From assembly GCA_965153355.1 (NCBI GenBank), contig OZ231128.1, positions 38,998,001 through 39,062,000 of the forward strand: a stretch of 64,000 nucleotides of DNA, in the 5' to 3' direction. Origin of the DNA: Flaccisagitta enflata. Its lineage: Eukaryota; Chaetognatha; Sagittoidea; Aphragmophora. A program made the translations under genes and the position numbers. Below the pieces are notes generated by a model. That model worked only from the letters and a program-made list of their open reading frames with translations, did no database searches and was not told where the DNA came from. Every line of letters starts with the position of its first letter. Position 1 is the stretch's first letter. Below, one piece after another: positions 52,641 through 63,628 of this stretch.

Positions 52641-53811
52641 CTGTGAAAACAAATAATCCTGTATCAATTTCAAGTCCAGCCCCAGGCGAGCCTAGTTGGG
52701 CCTCATATTTCTCAAAATGCTTCAAGCGAATATCGAAAAGAATTAAATCCTTGGCAAAACTGAAAAGAAAAAAACGTTTTTCAATTTTTTCCCAATTGAC
52801 AACCAAATTCTTGTTCCCTAAAAATAGAATCTGAAACTAAAAAAATCCGAAACTCACTTTCCCAGCATGTCGGTCGGCCATCTCCATGACGACAGTCACA
52901 TGTAAAATGATCAAACTTGTCGGCGCATGTTCCTCCATTATAACAGGGATTGGAGATACATTCATCTATATCTGAGATAGAATAAACATGTTGAAATATT
53001 TCATGTTTTCTTTTATTAGTGAATAGATTGATTACAGCTCTGTAAAAACACATTGAGTGTTTACGGAAATGGTAGTTACTATTCAATAGAGAGCAAGTTA
53101 GCATACGATATGAAAACATGAAATTGAACCTTTGTATTGAATGTCAATTTTCGCTCAATTCAATATTACATGTCACGTATATATATATATTGATCACCTT
53201 GAATCAGTCTTCTTTCTGCTCGGCCCTTTTGAATGGCATTATAAAGGTCTTTCCAGGCAGTGACCTTTGCTCTCGTTTGACAAAAATTGAATCCAAAGCA
53301 TAGCTCACATAATCGGCATGATTTGTTTTCCCTTGGCTTCCATTTAACCATTTCGGTAACCAACTCTGGTCGGCCCCGGTGGACAGCTGTTTGAAATGGG
53401 GTCCTCTGATGTCCACTCACCATTGCATCCGGATCTGCGCCATGTTGTAGTAGAAGTCGAGCTTTTAGTCTTTCCACAACAGGATTGGGTGATCTTACTG
53501 ACAATAATGCAGTTGAAAAATCATCAGCACCATAAGCCAACAATAACTCAATATTAGCTATTCCTCCGCAACAGCTGGCATTTCGTAAAGCGGCATTCAA
53601 AATGTTTTTTGTTATCAAACCGGATCCTTTTTGAAGGAGAAACCATGTTACATTGGCTTCTTTCCGGTGAGAGGCAAAATCGAGACAGCTCCAGCCTTCA
53701 TCATCTCGCGTCTCAAACAGAATAGCAATGCCAAACGTTTGAACATATGTTTTTATGGTCGAGGTTTCACCCACATAACATGTTCGTAGTAACTTTTTTC
53801 TATCCAGTACC
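52560..53811 (-). CDS. Ankyrin-EGF gene, three exons visible
   Basis: Exons on the minus strand: 53,811-53,198 (ankyrin), 52,971-52,858 (cbEGF) and 52,640-52,560 (second EGF, incomplete). Junctions are phase 1 throughout. The first splice gives IQ-D-IDEC, the usual entry to a calcium-binding EGF domain. Neither the true start nor the remaining exons could be found. The intron below 52,559 begins with a family A element. Ankyrin repeats are normally cytosolic and EGF domains extracellular, so a single protein would be a transmembrane protein with an unseen membrane segment, an unusual fusion, or a misjoin of two genes. Function unknown. Confidence 0.6.
52858..52971 (-). CDS. Calcium-binding EGF exon
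   Basis: 114 bp, phase 1-1, after acceptor CTATCTCAG. The peptide starts [16 protein letters not shown] and continues with FTCDC and RPTC, giving six cysteines and the DIDEC calcium-binding signature. Donor GAAA then GTGAGT. Confidence 0.85.
53198..53811 (-). CDS. Ankyrin-repeat exon
   Basis: The frame begins after the acceptor-like TTTTGGATAG with [17 protein letters not shown]. Ankyrin-type patterns follow: [54 protein letters not shown] and [21 protein letters not shown] cysteine cluster ([14 protein letters not shown]) lies near the end. The donor CAAG then GTGATC is at 53,197. Confidence 0.65.
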
Positions 53812-53879
53812 TATCCAAAATGAACGTAAACTGAATTCATTATATCTACTAGGGTGGTCGGGGGTAAGAGTCAAATATT

Positions 53880-54365
53880 TAAAGTCGCAAAAGCGTTACA
53901 TGGTAAGCGGTTCCCGATGCTCCTTAATTAGTTTATATGAAAATGTGATGGTGAGAGAGGCAGCGGCCCGGAGAGGCAGATGACCTACGATTCACACAGG
54001 ACGATTTTCTGTGAGGACTAATTTGGGGTCTGTAAGGCCTGATTTGAGGTCTGGGAGGTCTGAGGGGCCTGATTTAGGACCTGAGAGGCTTGCGGTGGGT
54101 CTGTGAGGTGTTGATTGGGGTAAGGGAGGCCTGAGTTGAGTCTTTGAGGCCTGCATTAGGATCTGGAAGACTAAATTTGAGGGTCTGAGGGGCCTGAATT
54201 AGAGTCCGGGAGGCCTGATTTAGGGTCTGATATACTTATTTTGAGGTCAGAGAGGTCTGATTTGAGGTATGAGAGGCCGGATTTGAGGTCCGTGGGGCCG
54301 GATTTGAGGTCTGAAAGGCCTGACCTGAGGTCTGAGAGGCCTGATATGGGTCTAGCAGGCTGGTT
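53880..54365 (-). mobile_element. Family B element, one arm, GGCCTGATTTGAGGTC array
   Basis: AAGCGGTTCCCGATGC (core, reversed), arm GGCAGCGGCCCGGAGAGGC with ATGACCTACGATTCACAC, then about 17 copies of a 20-bp unit (GAGGCCTGATTTGAGGTCTG). The far arm is missing. Confidence 0.75.
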
Positions 54366-54840
54366 CATACATGGCCAAAAGATATTCATTATTCGTTATC
54401 TTCAATTATTCGAATAAAAATGGTGATTATCTTCATCTTATCTTTTTGTCATTTTGACAGTTCGAATAATCATCTTATCTTTATCTTATCTTTTCTATTT
54501 TGGGAGATCATGTTATTCGAAAAAACTTGAACAACATCGAATAATGCTTTTTTACCAGCATGGGCGTAAAGTCATAGCCTCATAGGAAGCTCTTTTTTTC
54601 CCTCATTTATCATTGTGTTTTTCAGCAGTGGTAGCCCGATAGAGGGAGCCAGACAAAGGGAAAAATACTTTTTTTACTCAAACTTATGCCTATTTTAAAG
54701 AAAAAAGCTAGAAATACCAGATTGGCAACAAATGAAAGTGCTTTTTAACATCTCTGAATTTTTGTTGGTTTTCAAGAGCTAAATCAGCCATTCAAGGGAG
54801 CGTCTTTTTCAGTGAACTCATAATTTTAAGGAGTAATTTG
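54366..54840. other. No gene; TTATCTT-rich patch
   Basis: Repeated ATCTTATCTTT motifs at 54,385-54,510; otherwise featureless. Confidence 0.5.
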
Positions 54841-54844
54841 CATG

Positions 54845-55245
54845 TTTTTGGGCCCTTTGGGGCCGCTGCTCAAAGAAATAGAAAAATGTAAATTTCCCAT
54901 TGAACAACATTAAAGATTGACAGAAACTGAAAAAAAAATGCCAAGTTCCTATTGAATAACATGGAGAATTGATATAAAAATGAAAAAAAGTATGAAATTC
55001 TCATTGGATAATAAGGAAAATTGACAAAAAATTATAAAAGATGTATAACTCCCATTGAATATAATGGAAAATTGCCCCAAAGGCCTGAAATATGCCTTTT
55101 CAGGACGTAAGGAAATACAACCCTGTCTCCTACAGGACATTGGCCCTTTGGGGCCGCTGTCCTGCTCTCACTCAACTTCTTCAGCTGATCACTCCAAGCA
55201 GGGCATCGGGTACCGCTGACCATGTGCAATCCTTGGATGACTCGT
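54845..55245 (+). mobile_element. Family B element with about 58-bp array
   Basis: A left remnant TTTTTGGGCCCTTTGGGGCC is followed by four diverged units (ATTGACARAAA and CCCATTGAATAACATGG). Right arm: AGGACGTAAGGAAATACAAC, CCTACAGGACATTGGCCC, GGGGCCGCTGTCCTGC. Core: ATCGGGTACCGCTGACCATG and CAATCCTTGGATGACTCG. Confidence 0.8.
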
Positions 55246-55375
55246 TTATAGATATATTTAGACCTTACATGGGAGGGAGGGCCCACTGGTCAAAGTTGGA
55301 CTAATTAGGGGGTGTATATGCAAACAAGTTACCAACAAGGACAACTGTTACAGTCGCGTGCGGTTGTTAAGACCA

Positions 55376-55707
55376 TTAGACCAAAAGACTAAAAAACCAA
55401 AAGACAAAGAGACTAAATGTTAATTGACTTAAACTAACTTTAAATAACTTTAAATGACTTAAATGACTTAAAATTGCAGAAAACAACAAAACAAGGCCGG
55501 ATACACGGCCAATACCAGTCGCGGACGGGTGGGCAGGGGCGGAAATGCGCGTTTTCGCACTCTCTCAACTCGATCACCACGGACCAACCGACCGACCAAC
55601 CGACGGACGGACGGACAAAGCCTCTTAAAAATGTGACCGACCGACCGACCGACCGACCGACCGATCGACGGACCAAGGTGTAGAGTCGCGTGTCCGCGAC
55701 TAAAAAC
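55376..55707 (-). mobile_element. GACTAAA repeats, then a family A element
   Basis: Degenerate GACYAAAA and GACTTAAAT units run to 55,480. A complete minus-strand family A copy occupies 55,490-55,707: TTTTTAGTCGCGGACACGCG, a (GGTC)n core in two blocks, CGAGTTGAGAGAGTGCGAAA, CCCCTGCCCACCCGTCCGCG and GTATCCGGCCTTGTT. A family A fragment (CAGTCGCGTGCGG) lies at 55,353-55,366. Confidence 0.8.
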
Positions 55708-56492
55708 TCAACCAAAATACATACGAGAATTTTCATTCTTTGGGCTAGCAGTCCGGATTTAAGACGGAAAATTTATGAAGGAAAATGAAGTGTTTCACAA
55801 TACTTTTTGCATCATTATCAGGACAATAATGAAGCTGGAATGCTTTTAGCGGACAAATTGTCTCTAAGGATACTTGGTGCAAACATTTTTATCATATTCT
55901 GACTTAAAATGCAATTTGAACCATGCGATTCACATGAAAACAAGCAAGAAAATGATGATTTTCAGTGATTTTCTGCTTACACTTTTTTTCATTTTCTGAG
56001 GTTGAAATTCTAAGAAAGCCAAATACAGGGAAATTTTGCATTTTGAAAAACATAGTTCTCTCTGTAATCGATTTGGGAAGAGAACTATGTTCTTGTTTTA
56101 TTTTTTCATTTCTATAAAATTTAGAATTCCAACCAGCCCGTACTGTCAGTGACTCAAAAATAAAATAAGTACTGTACCTCAAAATAATTTTTTTATTAAA
56201 CTTAAGTCCTTATGAATCAATGCAAATTTTTCTTTTAAATATTATATCTGAGCCATCTCAATCATCTTTATTCACTTATTTTTGCATTTTCATTTATACA
56301 TTTTTTCTATTTTGATCTTCCTTGAAACACAAATGTTGCCTTGGGAGGGGAGCCGTCATCACCAGATTTCATCTTGAAATGATAGATAGATACTAAAAAA
56401 CCTCAAGATTTGGCATCATTATCGATCTCATATTTGCTCATTCACTACCGAAGAGAAGTATCCTTCCTCATCATGTTTCTTTTGATTTGCAG
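55708..56492. other. No feature recognised
   Basis: AT-rich; no supported gene or clear repeat. Confidence 0.45.
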
Positions 56493-56572
56493 ATTGGGTC
56501 TTGTAAATCACACAACAGATGGACACACGTTTCAAAAAGAACAAAAAGATATTTTGATAATCATTGCTCTCG
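56493..56572 (+). CDS. Candidate internal exon, unknown
   Basis: Acceptor TTGATTTGCAG and strong donor CTCG then GTAAGT enclose 80 bp reading LGLVNHTTDGHTFQKEQK and DILIIIAL. The frame and splice sites look real, but the family is not recognisable. It may belong to the gene whose exons lie at 57,109 and 58,406. Confidence 0.35.
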
Positions 56573-56624
56573 GTAAGTATTCATCATGTGTATATCATAC
56601 ATCTAGTGCAAATTTTCAAAGCCT

Positions 56625-56735
56625 TGCGACTCTGCATGAGGCCGTGTCCTTACGTTGGTCCGTTAGTCCTACCGTCCGTCTGTTTAATCGTGCTTTGGTC
56701 CGTATGGTCATCGGTAACGTTTTAACTATATTGTA
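56625..56735 (+). mobile_element. Family A 5' fragment
   Basis: TTGCGACTCTGCATGAGGCC, GTGTCCTTACGTTGGTCC, ACCGTCCGTCTG and GGTCATCGGTAACG. Confidence 0.45.
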
Positions 56736-56872
56736 AGAATGACTTTACCCATCCTTTAAATTCTTCCAGATTTTCTTCTGGTGTTTCTTGCGTTCTTGTT
56801 CTCCTTTATTTTCCATATTTCTCTCTTTCTTTCTTTAGTTCTGTCTTTCTGTCTTTCAAACTTTACTTTTTC

Positions 56873-56875
<3 letters not shown>

Positions 56876-56951
<76 letters not shown>

Positions 56952-57000
56952 TTCTTTCTTTCTTTCTTTCTTTCTTTCTTTCATTCTTTCTTTCTTTGAT
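56876..57000. repeat. (TTTC)n microsatellite
   Basis: TTTC run with few interruptions. Confidence 0.96.
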
Positions 57001-57108
57001 TCATTCTTTTTTTCTTTCCTATTATTTTCTATCCTTCTTTCTTCTGGATATCTCATCTTCAAATTCTTCATTCTTTGCCCCACACTGCGCATGTGTCAGG
57101 TCTTTCAG

Positions 57109-57221
57109 CGTTCCAATGCTTAAATTGTGGCATTTCGAGCGCGTTTTCTTGTCGCGTTGCGATGCTGGCAAAAAGTGGAATTTTCAAAGACCGTCATACA
57201 CCCTTTCACGTCCAGCTCCAG
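57109..57221 (+). CDS. Internal exon of an unknown gene
   Basis: Acceptor GTCTTTCAG and donor CCAG then GTACAC. The frame reads FQCLNCGISSAFSCRVAML then AKSGIFKDRHTPFHVQLQ, ending in phase 0 and joining the exon at 58,406. The CxxC near the start is a possible half zinc site. Confidence 0.5.
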
Positions 57222-57347
57222 GTACACTCGGAAAACAAAAATTTGTCTCATAAATCGCATGATTATACGAATTTTTACTCAGTATATTTTTTAGCTATGT
57301 CTTTCTGTTTTTTACCTATGTCTGTTTTTTAGCTATGTCTTTCTGTT

Positions 57348-57415
57348 TTTTAAGTCACGTGCACGCGACTCTACATCTTGGTCTCTCGGTCGGTCTGCTG
57401 TAGTCCATCCGTAAC
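57348..57415 (+). mobile_element. Family A 5' fragment in intron
   Basis: AAGTCACGTGCACGCGACTC, CTCTCGGTCGGTCTG and GTCCATCCGTAACA. The following stretch to 57,600 has GGACGTTTT repeats. Confidence 0.55.
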
Positions 57416-57689
57416 ATTTTTAATTTTTGGACGTTTTGGACGTTTTGGAAGTTTTGTATTTTAAGGTGAAAAAAACTGTCTGTGGGGTGTTCTAATGTAA
57501 AAAAAATTTGTTTTTAAATTTCTTTGTCAAATTCTTATTTTTGGCTTTTTTCGGTTATTTTCCTTAATTTCGGTTATTTTTGGGTGCTTTCGCTTTCGGG
57601 CACTTGAAGGTAAGTTAAGTTGTTGTAAGGAAGGAAGGAAGGACGGAAGGACGGAACGCATGAAGGGGGAAAGAAGGTAGGAAAGAATA

Positions 57690-58092
57690 CAAGACATCCA
57701 AGGATCGCATATGGTCAGCGGTACCCGATGCCCTGCTTGGAGTTATTAGCTGAAGAAGTAGAGTGAGAGCAAAGGCCCCCAAAGGGCCAATGTCCTGTAG
57801 GACACAGGGGTGAATTTCCATACGTCCTGAGAGAACATATATGAGGCCCTAGTAGCAAATTTCCATCATATTCACTGGGAATTTTGCATTTTTTTTATTT
57901 CTTGTCAATTTGCCATGTTATTCAATGAGAATTTTTCATTTTTCTTAATTTTCATCAATTTTCCATATTATTCAATGGGAAACATGCATTTTTTGGGTTG
58001 TTTTTTTTATAGATTTTCCATGTTATGCTATGGGAAGTTTGCATTTTGTCAATTTTCCATGTTATTTGATGGGAATTTGAGGCTTGAGAAGA
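57690..58092 (-). mobile_element. Family B element in intron, about 58-bp array
   Basis: ATCCAAGGATCGCATATGG, TCAGCGGTACCCGATGCCC, arm CCCCCAAAGGGCCAATGTCC with ACAGGGGTGAATTTCC, then four diverged units with CCATGTTATTCAATGGGAA. The opposite arm is absent. Preceded by a GGAAGGAAGG run at 57,625. Confidence 0.75.
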
Positions 58093-58405
58093 TTTGGTTG
58101 GTAGTTATGGAAGAAAGGAAGAAAGGAAGGGAGGAATGAAGGAGTGTGTGTGTGTGAAACGGAGCACGCGACTGTTGGCCGGTTGGGCTTGTTACAAACT
58201 TAAAATACTATCTATCTTTACTGGAACATTTGTTCATGTTTTAAGCACTTCTGGCTATTGTATTTTCTCTGTCTCTGTCTTTCTTTCTCTGTTTCTATCT
58301 CTGCTTTTGTCTTTTTCTTTACCTCTGTCCCTGTATCTGTTTGTCTGTCTCTGTCTGTCTGTCTGTCTGTCTGTCTGTGTATCTCTCTCTCTCTCTCTCT
58401 CTCAG

Positions 58406-58533
58406 GGTGAGAAGGACATCGTGATCGTCTCTCAAAAGCGTCAGCGTCCGAGTGGCGTTTATTACAGAACCACTGAAGTCGAATTTAATGACCCAAAATC
58501 GAAGACGAAAGACGGGAGCGACTCTGACGACGA

Positions 58534-58540
<7 letters not shown>
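58406..58540 (+). CDS. Terminal exon with acidic tail, unknown gene
   Basis: A (TC)n tract at about 58,384-58,405 serves as polypyrimidine tract before the acceptor CTCAG. The phase 0 frame reads GEKDIVIVSQKRQRPSGVYY, RTTEVEFNDPKSKTKDG and ends SDSDDDD-stop at 58,538. The hydrophobic strand, basic patch and acidic C-terminus look like a conserved small nuclear or cytosolic protein, but I cannot name it. Confidence 0.6.

Positions 58541-58600
<60 letters not shown>
58534..58600. repeat. (GATT)n microsatellite
   Basis: GATT run that starts at the stop codon of the upstream exon (CGACGATTGATTGATT). Confidence 0.95.
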
Positions 58601-58679
58601 CTGATTTATTGGTTGATGGATTGATGGATTGGTGGATTGAATGAATAAATGACGGCGAAGTTTGATGAATTTCGTGGTT

Positions 58680-58855
58680 AAATAATTGGCCGTAGCCGTC
58701 CATGGGACCGTCCGTAGGTCCGTGGGTCCAATACACACCAGTCGAAAAGTGTAAAAACGCGCGCTCAAGATGTGTGTGTGTGTGTGTGTGTGTGTTTGTG
58801 TGTCCTGCCCACCCGTCCGCGACGATATTGTGACGCCGCAATACTTGTTTTCGTT
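58680..58855 (+). mobile_element. Family A variant with (GT)n
   Basis: ACCGTCCGTAGGTCCGTGGG, CAGTCGAAAAGTGTAAAAAC, a (GT)n tract at 58,770-58,798, CCTGCCCACCCGTCCGCGAC and the altered end GATATTGTGACGCCG with CTTGTTTTC. Confidence 0.65.
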
Positions 58856-58922
58856 TCAGTTAGTTGATACATGAGCGAAAATATCACTTCAGATTAGCTG
58901 TACATCTGACATGTACATCAAT

Positions 58923-59546
58923 TGCTACTACCTAGAACATAAGTCTTTGTTCACCTATAAACATCAATAACTAGATTTTGATTAAAGATAAGTAAGAAAA
59001 ATTAGTGAGACTCAGAAACGGCTTTAAAAAATCTTTCATTTGAGTCCAATCCCATCCTGGTGGTTTAGAGCGTTTAGAAATGAGAGCAGTTTGAAGATTG
59101 CTTGTCACTTTTAAATGTTGAGAAATGAATTGAGCATTGTTCTTGTGCTATCTATCACGCCATACACTTGCTTGTCTAGAGATAAAAAAACTAGAGATAA
59201 AAAAAATTAACTGAACAAACGCCAGAGCCACAAAATAGTTCAAGGGCTTCTAACGTGAATCTCCAACACCCCAAAGAATTTCTCGATCATGAAGACTTGA
59301 AGGACAATCTATGACTCTGTTGGGACTGACATAAAATCGCACAAAAATCTAGGTGACTAGGTCTGGCAAAATAACCCTCAGAAGCTTTCCAAATCATTAC
59401 AGTGGCCCACAAAAGCAGGTGTTACCAACACAGGAAGTTAGATGAAGTATCTAAACCATAATATCAATTGATTCATCAATGTTTCATGGTTAAATGAGTT
59501 TTTAGTCCAAGTGAACGAAGACTTATGTTCTAGGTAGTACTCAAAT
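58923..59546. mobile_element. Inverted-repeat element, about 620 bp
   Basis: CTACTACCTAGAACATAAG and GTTCACC at the left are inverted at the right (GTGAACGAAGACTTATG and TTCTAGGTAGTA). No coding capacity. Confidence 0.65.
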
Positions 59547-59633
59547 CTTCCTGGCATCCAATCTCATTTTTGTTCTACAAACGTGAATCATTGTCATTCT
59601 CTATTACAAATAATGTCTTACCTGAAAATCCTC

Positions 59634-60250
59634 TTTTAAGGCAGCGGATCCGAAGGGGACTAAATCCTGTAGAACACAGGGGGAATCTGTCCATGGGTCT
59701 GTCTGTCTGTATGTACATCCATCTACCCACCCTCTGTGCCATCCTCAGGGCTTTGTCTCCTATAAGGCCAACTCTGGGCCAAATTCTGTCTTAGAGGCCC
59801 AAATCCAAACAATGTAGCCCAAATTTTAGCTAGTAAACCTAAATTCTGGTCTGAAGTCCTGTATTATGGCCCTTCAGGTCCAGATTCTGGCCTCTAAGAC
59901 CCAGATTCTGATCTCTGGTATCTAGACACTGGTCTCTGAAACCCAAATATTGGCCTCTGAGACCTGAATCCTGGACTTCAAGTCCCAAATCCTAGTATCT
60001 GATACGCAATTCCAGGCTTCTCAGACCCAGACCTCAGCCTTAGAGACCTTGCCCCAAGTGTCCTTGGTACAGATCCTGGCCACCATTATCCAGATCCCTG
60101 TCTCTGGGACCCATATTCTGGATGGATGGATAGATTGATGGACAGATTTTGCTGCCCTGCTCCATCCTTCAACTTTAAACTCAAACAACTTAAGCAGGGC
60201 ACGGGTACTGCTGACCATGTACTGCACTGCCTTTGGGCTGCTATTCCATC
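59634..60250 (+). mobile_element. Family B element, CCCAGATTCTGGCCTC array
   Basis: Left arm: TTTTAAGGCAGCGGATCCG, AATCCTGTAGAACACAGGGG and GTCTGTC. Array: about twelve 20-bp units (GACCCAGATTCTGGCCTCTA). Right end: TTTTGCTGCCCTGCTCC and GGGCACGGGTACTGCTGACC. Most similar to the copy at 34,733. Confidence 0.75.
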
Positions 60251-60292
60251 TAGTGCGTTAATGATATAATTGAGAGACCAAACTGTATAACA

Positions 60293-60795
60293 AGTCATCC
60301 AAGGATCGCACATGGTCAGCGGTACCCGATGCCCTGCTTGGAGTGATTAGCTAAAGAGGTGGAGTGAGAGCAGGGCAGCGGCCCCAAAGGGCCGATGTCC
60401 TGTAGGACACAGGGGTGAATTTCCATACGTCCTGAGAGGGCATATTTGAGGCCTTAGTAGCAATTTTCCATGATATTCAATGGGAATGTTGCATTTTTTT
60501 CCATTTCTTGTCAATTTGCCATGTTATTCAATGGGAATTTTACATTTTTCTTAGTTTTCATCAATTTTCCATGTTATTCAATGGGAAACATGCATTTTTT
60601 TGCTTATTTGTAAATTTTCCATGTTATTCAATGGGAAGTGTGCATTTTGACAATTTTCCATGTTATCCAATGAGAATTTGCAGGATTGGGGGGGGACGTA
60701 CGTACGGACGGACGGACGGACGTACGGACGGACGTATGGAAATTCACCCCTGTGTCCTACAGGACATCGGCCCTTTGGGGCCGCTGCCCAAAAAG
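60293..60795 (-). mobile_element. Family B element, both arms intact
   Basis: AGTCATCCAAGGATCGCAC, core reversed, arm GCAGCGGCCCCAAAGGGCC, GATGTCCTGTAGGACACAGG and GGTGAATTTCCATACGTCC. Array: four about 58-bp units with CCATGTTATTCAATGGGAA. A (GGAC/GTAC)n tract follows. The opposite arm is an almost perfect inverse, ending GGGGCCGCTGCCCAAAAAG. Confidence 0.88.
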
Positions 60796-61440
60796 CGTTG
60801 TCCAACTGTCAGTTCATGAGCACGAGTGAAAAACAAGTGTTATAGATACTGTACTATCTTGCCGATATATATATCCACAAGCATAACTACCTAAAGAATA
60901 TTGCAAACATAGGAAAATTGATCACACCTGGAAACCTCATCAAATTTCCAAACTAATGGTTGCACCACTCTAAATTCAGTGGTAAAGAAATGACAAGCAA
61001 AACAAAATTGCTACCTTAAGTAGAAAATGGCGAGGAAATTGCATTTTTGAATTTCATCACTCCATACGCAAAATTGGCAGGGACAAATGCGCCCCGTTTT
61101 CTCAGACCATAGCAGAGGTGTCACGATACTATCAACTGGTCGATTACTTGGGTCGATTTTTATTACTTATAAATAATCATCCTGATTCACCAAAACATAA
61201 ATGTATCAGGTCGATTTCTTGTCTTTTTTTCCAGCGCAAAGGAAGCTAGCATAGAATTAGTAATGAGACTGATCTCCAAGTTTAGAATAAGAAAAAAGCT
61301 TGAAAAATTTAATTCTTTTACAGAAGGAACCAATATAAGAGGTGTGGAGGGACCAAAATTGTAGCACCCCCCTACAGCCCACATAACTGCTTATATTTCT
61401 TTACACTGGGTAGTGGTTTATACCATGAACTGTATTACAT
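60796..61440. other. No feature recognised
   Basis: AT-rich; no supported gene. Confidence 0.45.
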
Positions 61441-61454
61441 CTTGTGGTTATACT

Positions 61455-61920
61455 TTTTAGCAGGATAGTAGGACACAGGGGTAAATTTTCAGACATTAAT
61501 TTTCCGTCCATCCCTCTGTCTGTCCTTCCGTCCATCCATCCCCTCCCCCACTCCCCCGTAGACCATCCGGGCCTCAAATCAGCACTCTCCGGCCTGATTT
61601 TTGCCCTCAAAGCCCTTGAATTAGCCCTTCCAACCCTCAATTTGGCCTTCAAGACCTAAACTCAGCTCTCCAGACTTTAAGTCTGCCCTCCAGACCTGAA
61701 ATTAGCTCTGTAGGTCTAAAATCTGCCCTCTAGACCTCAAATTTGCCCTCAACTACCTCAACCAGTCTTCTCAGGCCTCATATATTCCCCCTCAGGACGT
61801 CTGGAAATTCACCCGTATCCTACAGCTACATCCTACTACTCTCACTCCACTACTATACTTGATCACTCAAAGCAGGGTTTCGGCTACCGCTGACCATGTG
61901 CGATCCTTGGATGATTAGTT
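61455..61920 (+). mobile_element. Family B element, CCTGAAATTAGCCCTCC array
   Basis: Left AGTAGGACACAGGGGTAAAT, a CCATCC-rich (GTCC)-like part, about ten units of CTCCAGACCTGAAATTAGC type, then GGACGTCTGGAAATTCACC, AAGCAGGGTTTCGGCTACCG, CTGACCATGTGCGATCC and TTGGATGA. Arms are partly eroded. Confidence 0.7.
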
Positions 61921-61995
61921 GCGTGTGTTGGGGGAAAAGGCGGGGGAGGGAGGGCTATTTCCATGCCCACCCATCCGCAGCGATATCGTAACCCC
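61921..61995 (+). mobile_element. Family A 3' end
   Basis: ATGCCCACCCATCCGCAGCG and ATATCGTAACCCCGG match the altered family A terminus at 52,525 and 58,825. A family B copy directly precedes it, as at 34,733-35,680. Confidence 0.55.
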
Positions 61996-62294
61996 GGTTA
62001 AACTGAGGGCAATGACTGCCCAATAATCTATTTTAAGTACTTTACGTTGAGTAACGTTTGATTTTTGTCCCATGATAGTCGTTTGTGCGCGTTGATTAAA
62101 GTCTCATAATTGCCTTTTTGTTTCATTCTTTTCCTGAAATCTTTACGTTGTATCACAAGGCGTTGCATGTCAAATCAGATCCTACGTCAATTGGCGTAAC
62201 GAACAAAATGTCATCATTGCAGTAAGACGGCTAACTTTTCAATAAAAAAGCCTTTGGGTCGCCATGATTTCGCATATGATATGGATGCCAAATG

Positions 62295-62376
62295 CCACCC
62301 AAGACCTAATGAATGTGTTCAAGGGTTCCTAAAACACCCAAGACCTAATGAATGTGTTCAAGGGTTCCTAAAACAC
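62295..62376. repeat. Two tandem copies of a 39-bp unit
   Basis: CACCCAAGACCTAATGAATG followed by TGTTCAAGGGTTCCTAAAA twice in succession. The 123-codon frame across it is not supported as a gene. The flanks 61,996-62,290 and 62,380-63,170 hold no recognised feature. Confidence 0.8.
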
Positions 62377-63175
62377 TCCCCGGGGATACATCTGGCAATG
62401 TATGGATGTTTTAACTGGATACATAGGGTGAAAATATTGAAAAAAGTACGAAAATTGCACAGAAACGGTAAATTTGGTGTTGCAATTTTGGTAACGGCAT
62501 GGGCTCTGAAACTATATTTCCTCCAAGGCGTGTATGTTTTCATTATTTTTTTTGTTTGGACACGCTATTCACATACCCAGGCGTTTAGGCTAGGGCTGTC
62601 ATGGACCAGAACTGACGCTTACTGACAGAATTTTGTTATTTTGGTTGCGATATGCGGTCACAAAGTTAATTTGCATTTTGCAAATAGACGAACAGAAAAT
62701 AAGGATTCCAACTCGGTATGACAGTAAAAAGTTCCCTGAATGCGTGGGATCAATGCAGTAACACCTAGTGATATCGTTCCACCTGAAACAACGACCAGAA
62801 TACCATTTATGTAGTCAGAATTACCGAAATTCGTTTGAAAATGAGCGAGATTGAGATTCTTAGAAAAAATTATTTTCGGTGGACGAAAGTATATTACGGC
62901 TACAAGTACAAAATCATATTTTTTGCATTTCCAAAAACATAATCCTCTCCGCAATCGAATTTGAAAGGCGACTATGTTTTTCATTTTTCCATTTTTCTAT
63001 TTTCTATGCAAAGATGTAATTTTGTCCACCCTTTTGTCACACTGCAAAATCAACATTTTTTTCTGGTACAAGCTTCTTTTAAGGAATGACCAGGAACACG
63101 GAGATTAAACAGAGAGAGAAAGACAGAGTTAGATTGAAAGGCAGACCAAAGGACCGTCAGAGTCAAAAGAGACAG

Positions 63176-63482
<307 letters not shown>

Positions 63483-63529
63483 ACAGGACAACCAAAACAG
63501 AAAAGCAAGCATGAGTAAATAATCGGTGT

Positions 63530-63533
<4 letters not shown>

Positions 63534-63601
<68 letters not shown>

Positions 63602-63628
63602 GTGAGTGAGTGAGTGAGTGAGTGAGTG
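63534..63628. repeat. (GA)n then (GTGA)n
   Basis: GA run to 63,597, then seven GTGA units. The last 370 bp of the window have no recognised feature. Confidence 0.95.

Noticed and set aside
62254-62625. 123-codon plus-strand frame
   Set aside because: It includes a 39-bp tandem duplication, with no splice or domain support; likely chance.
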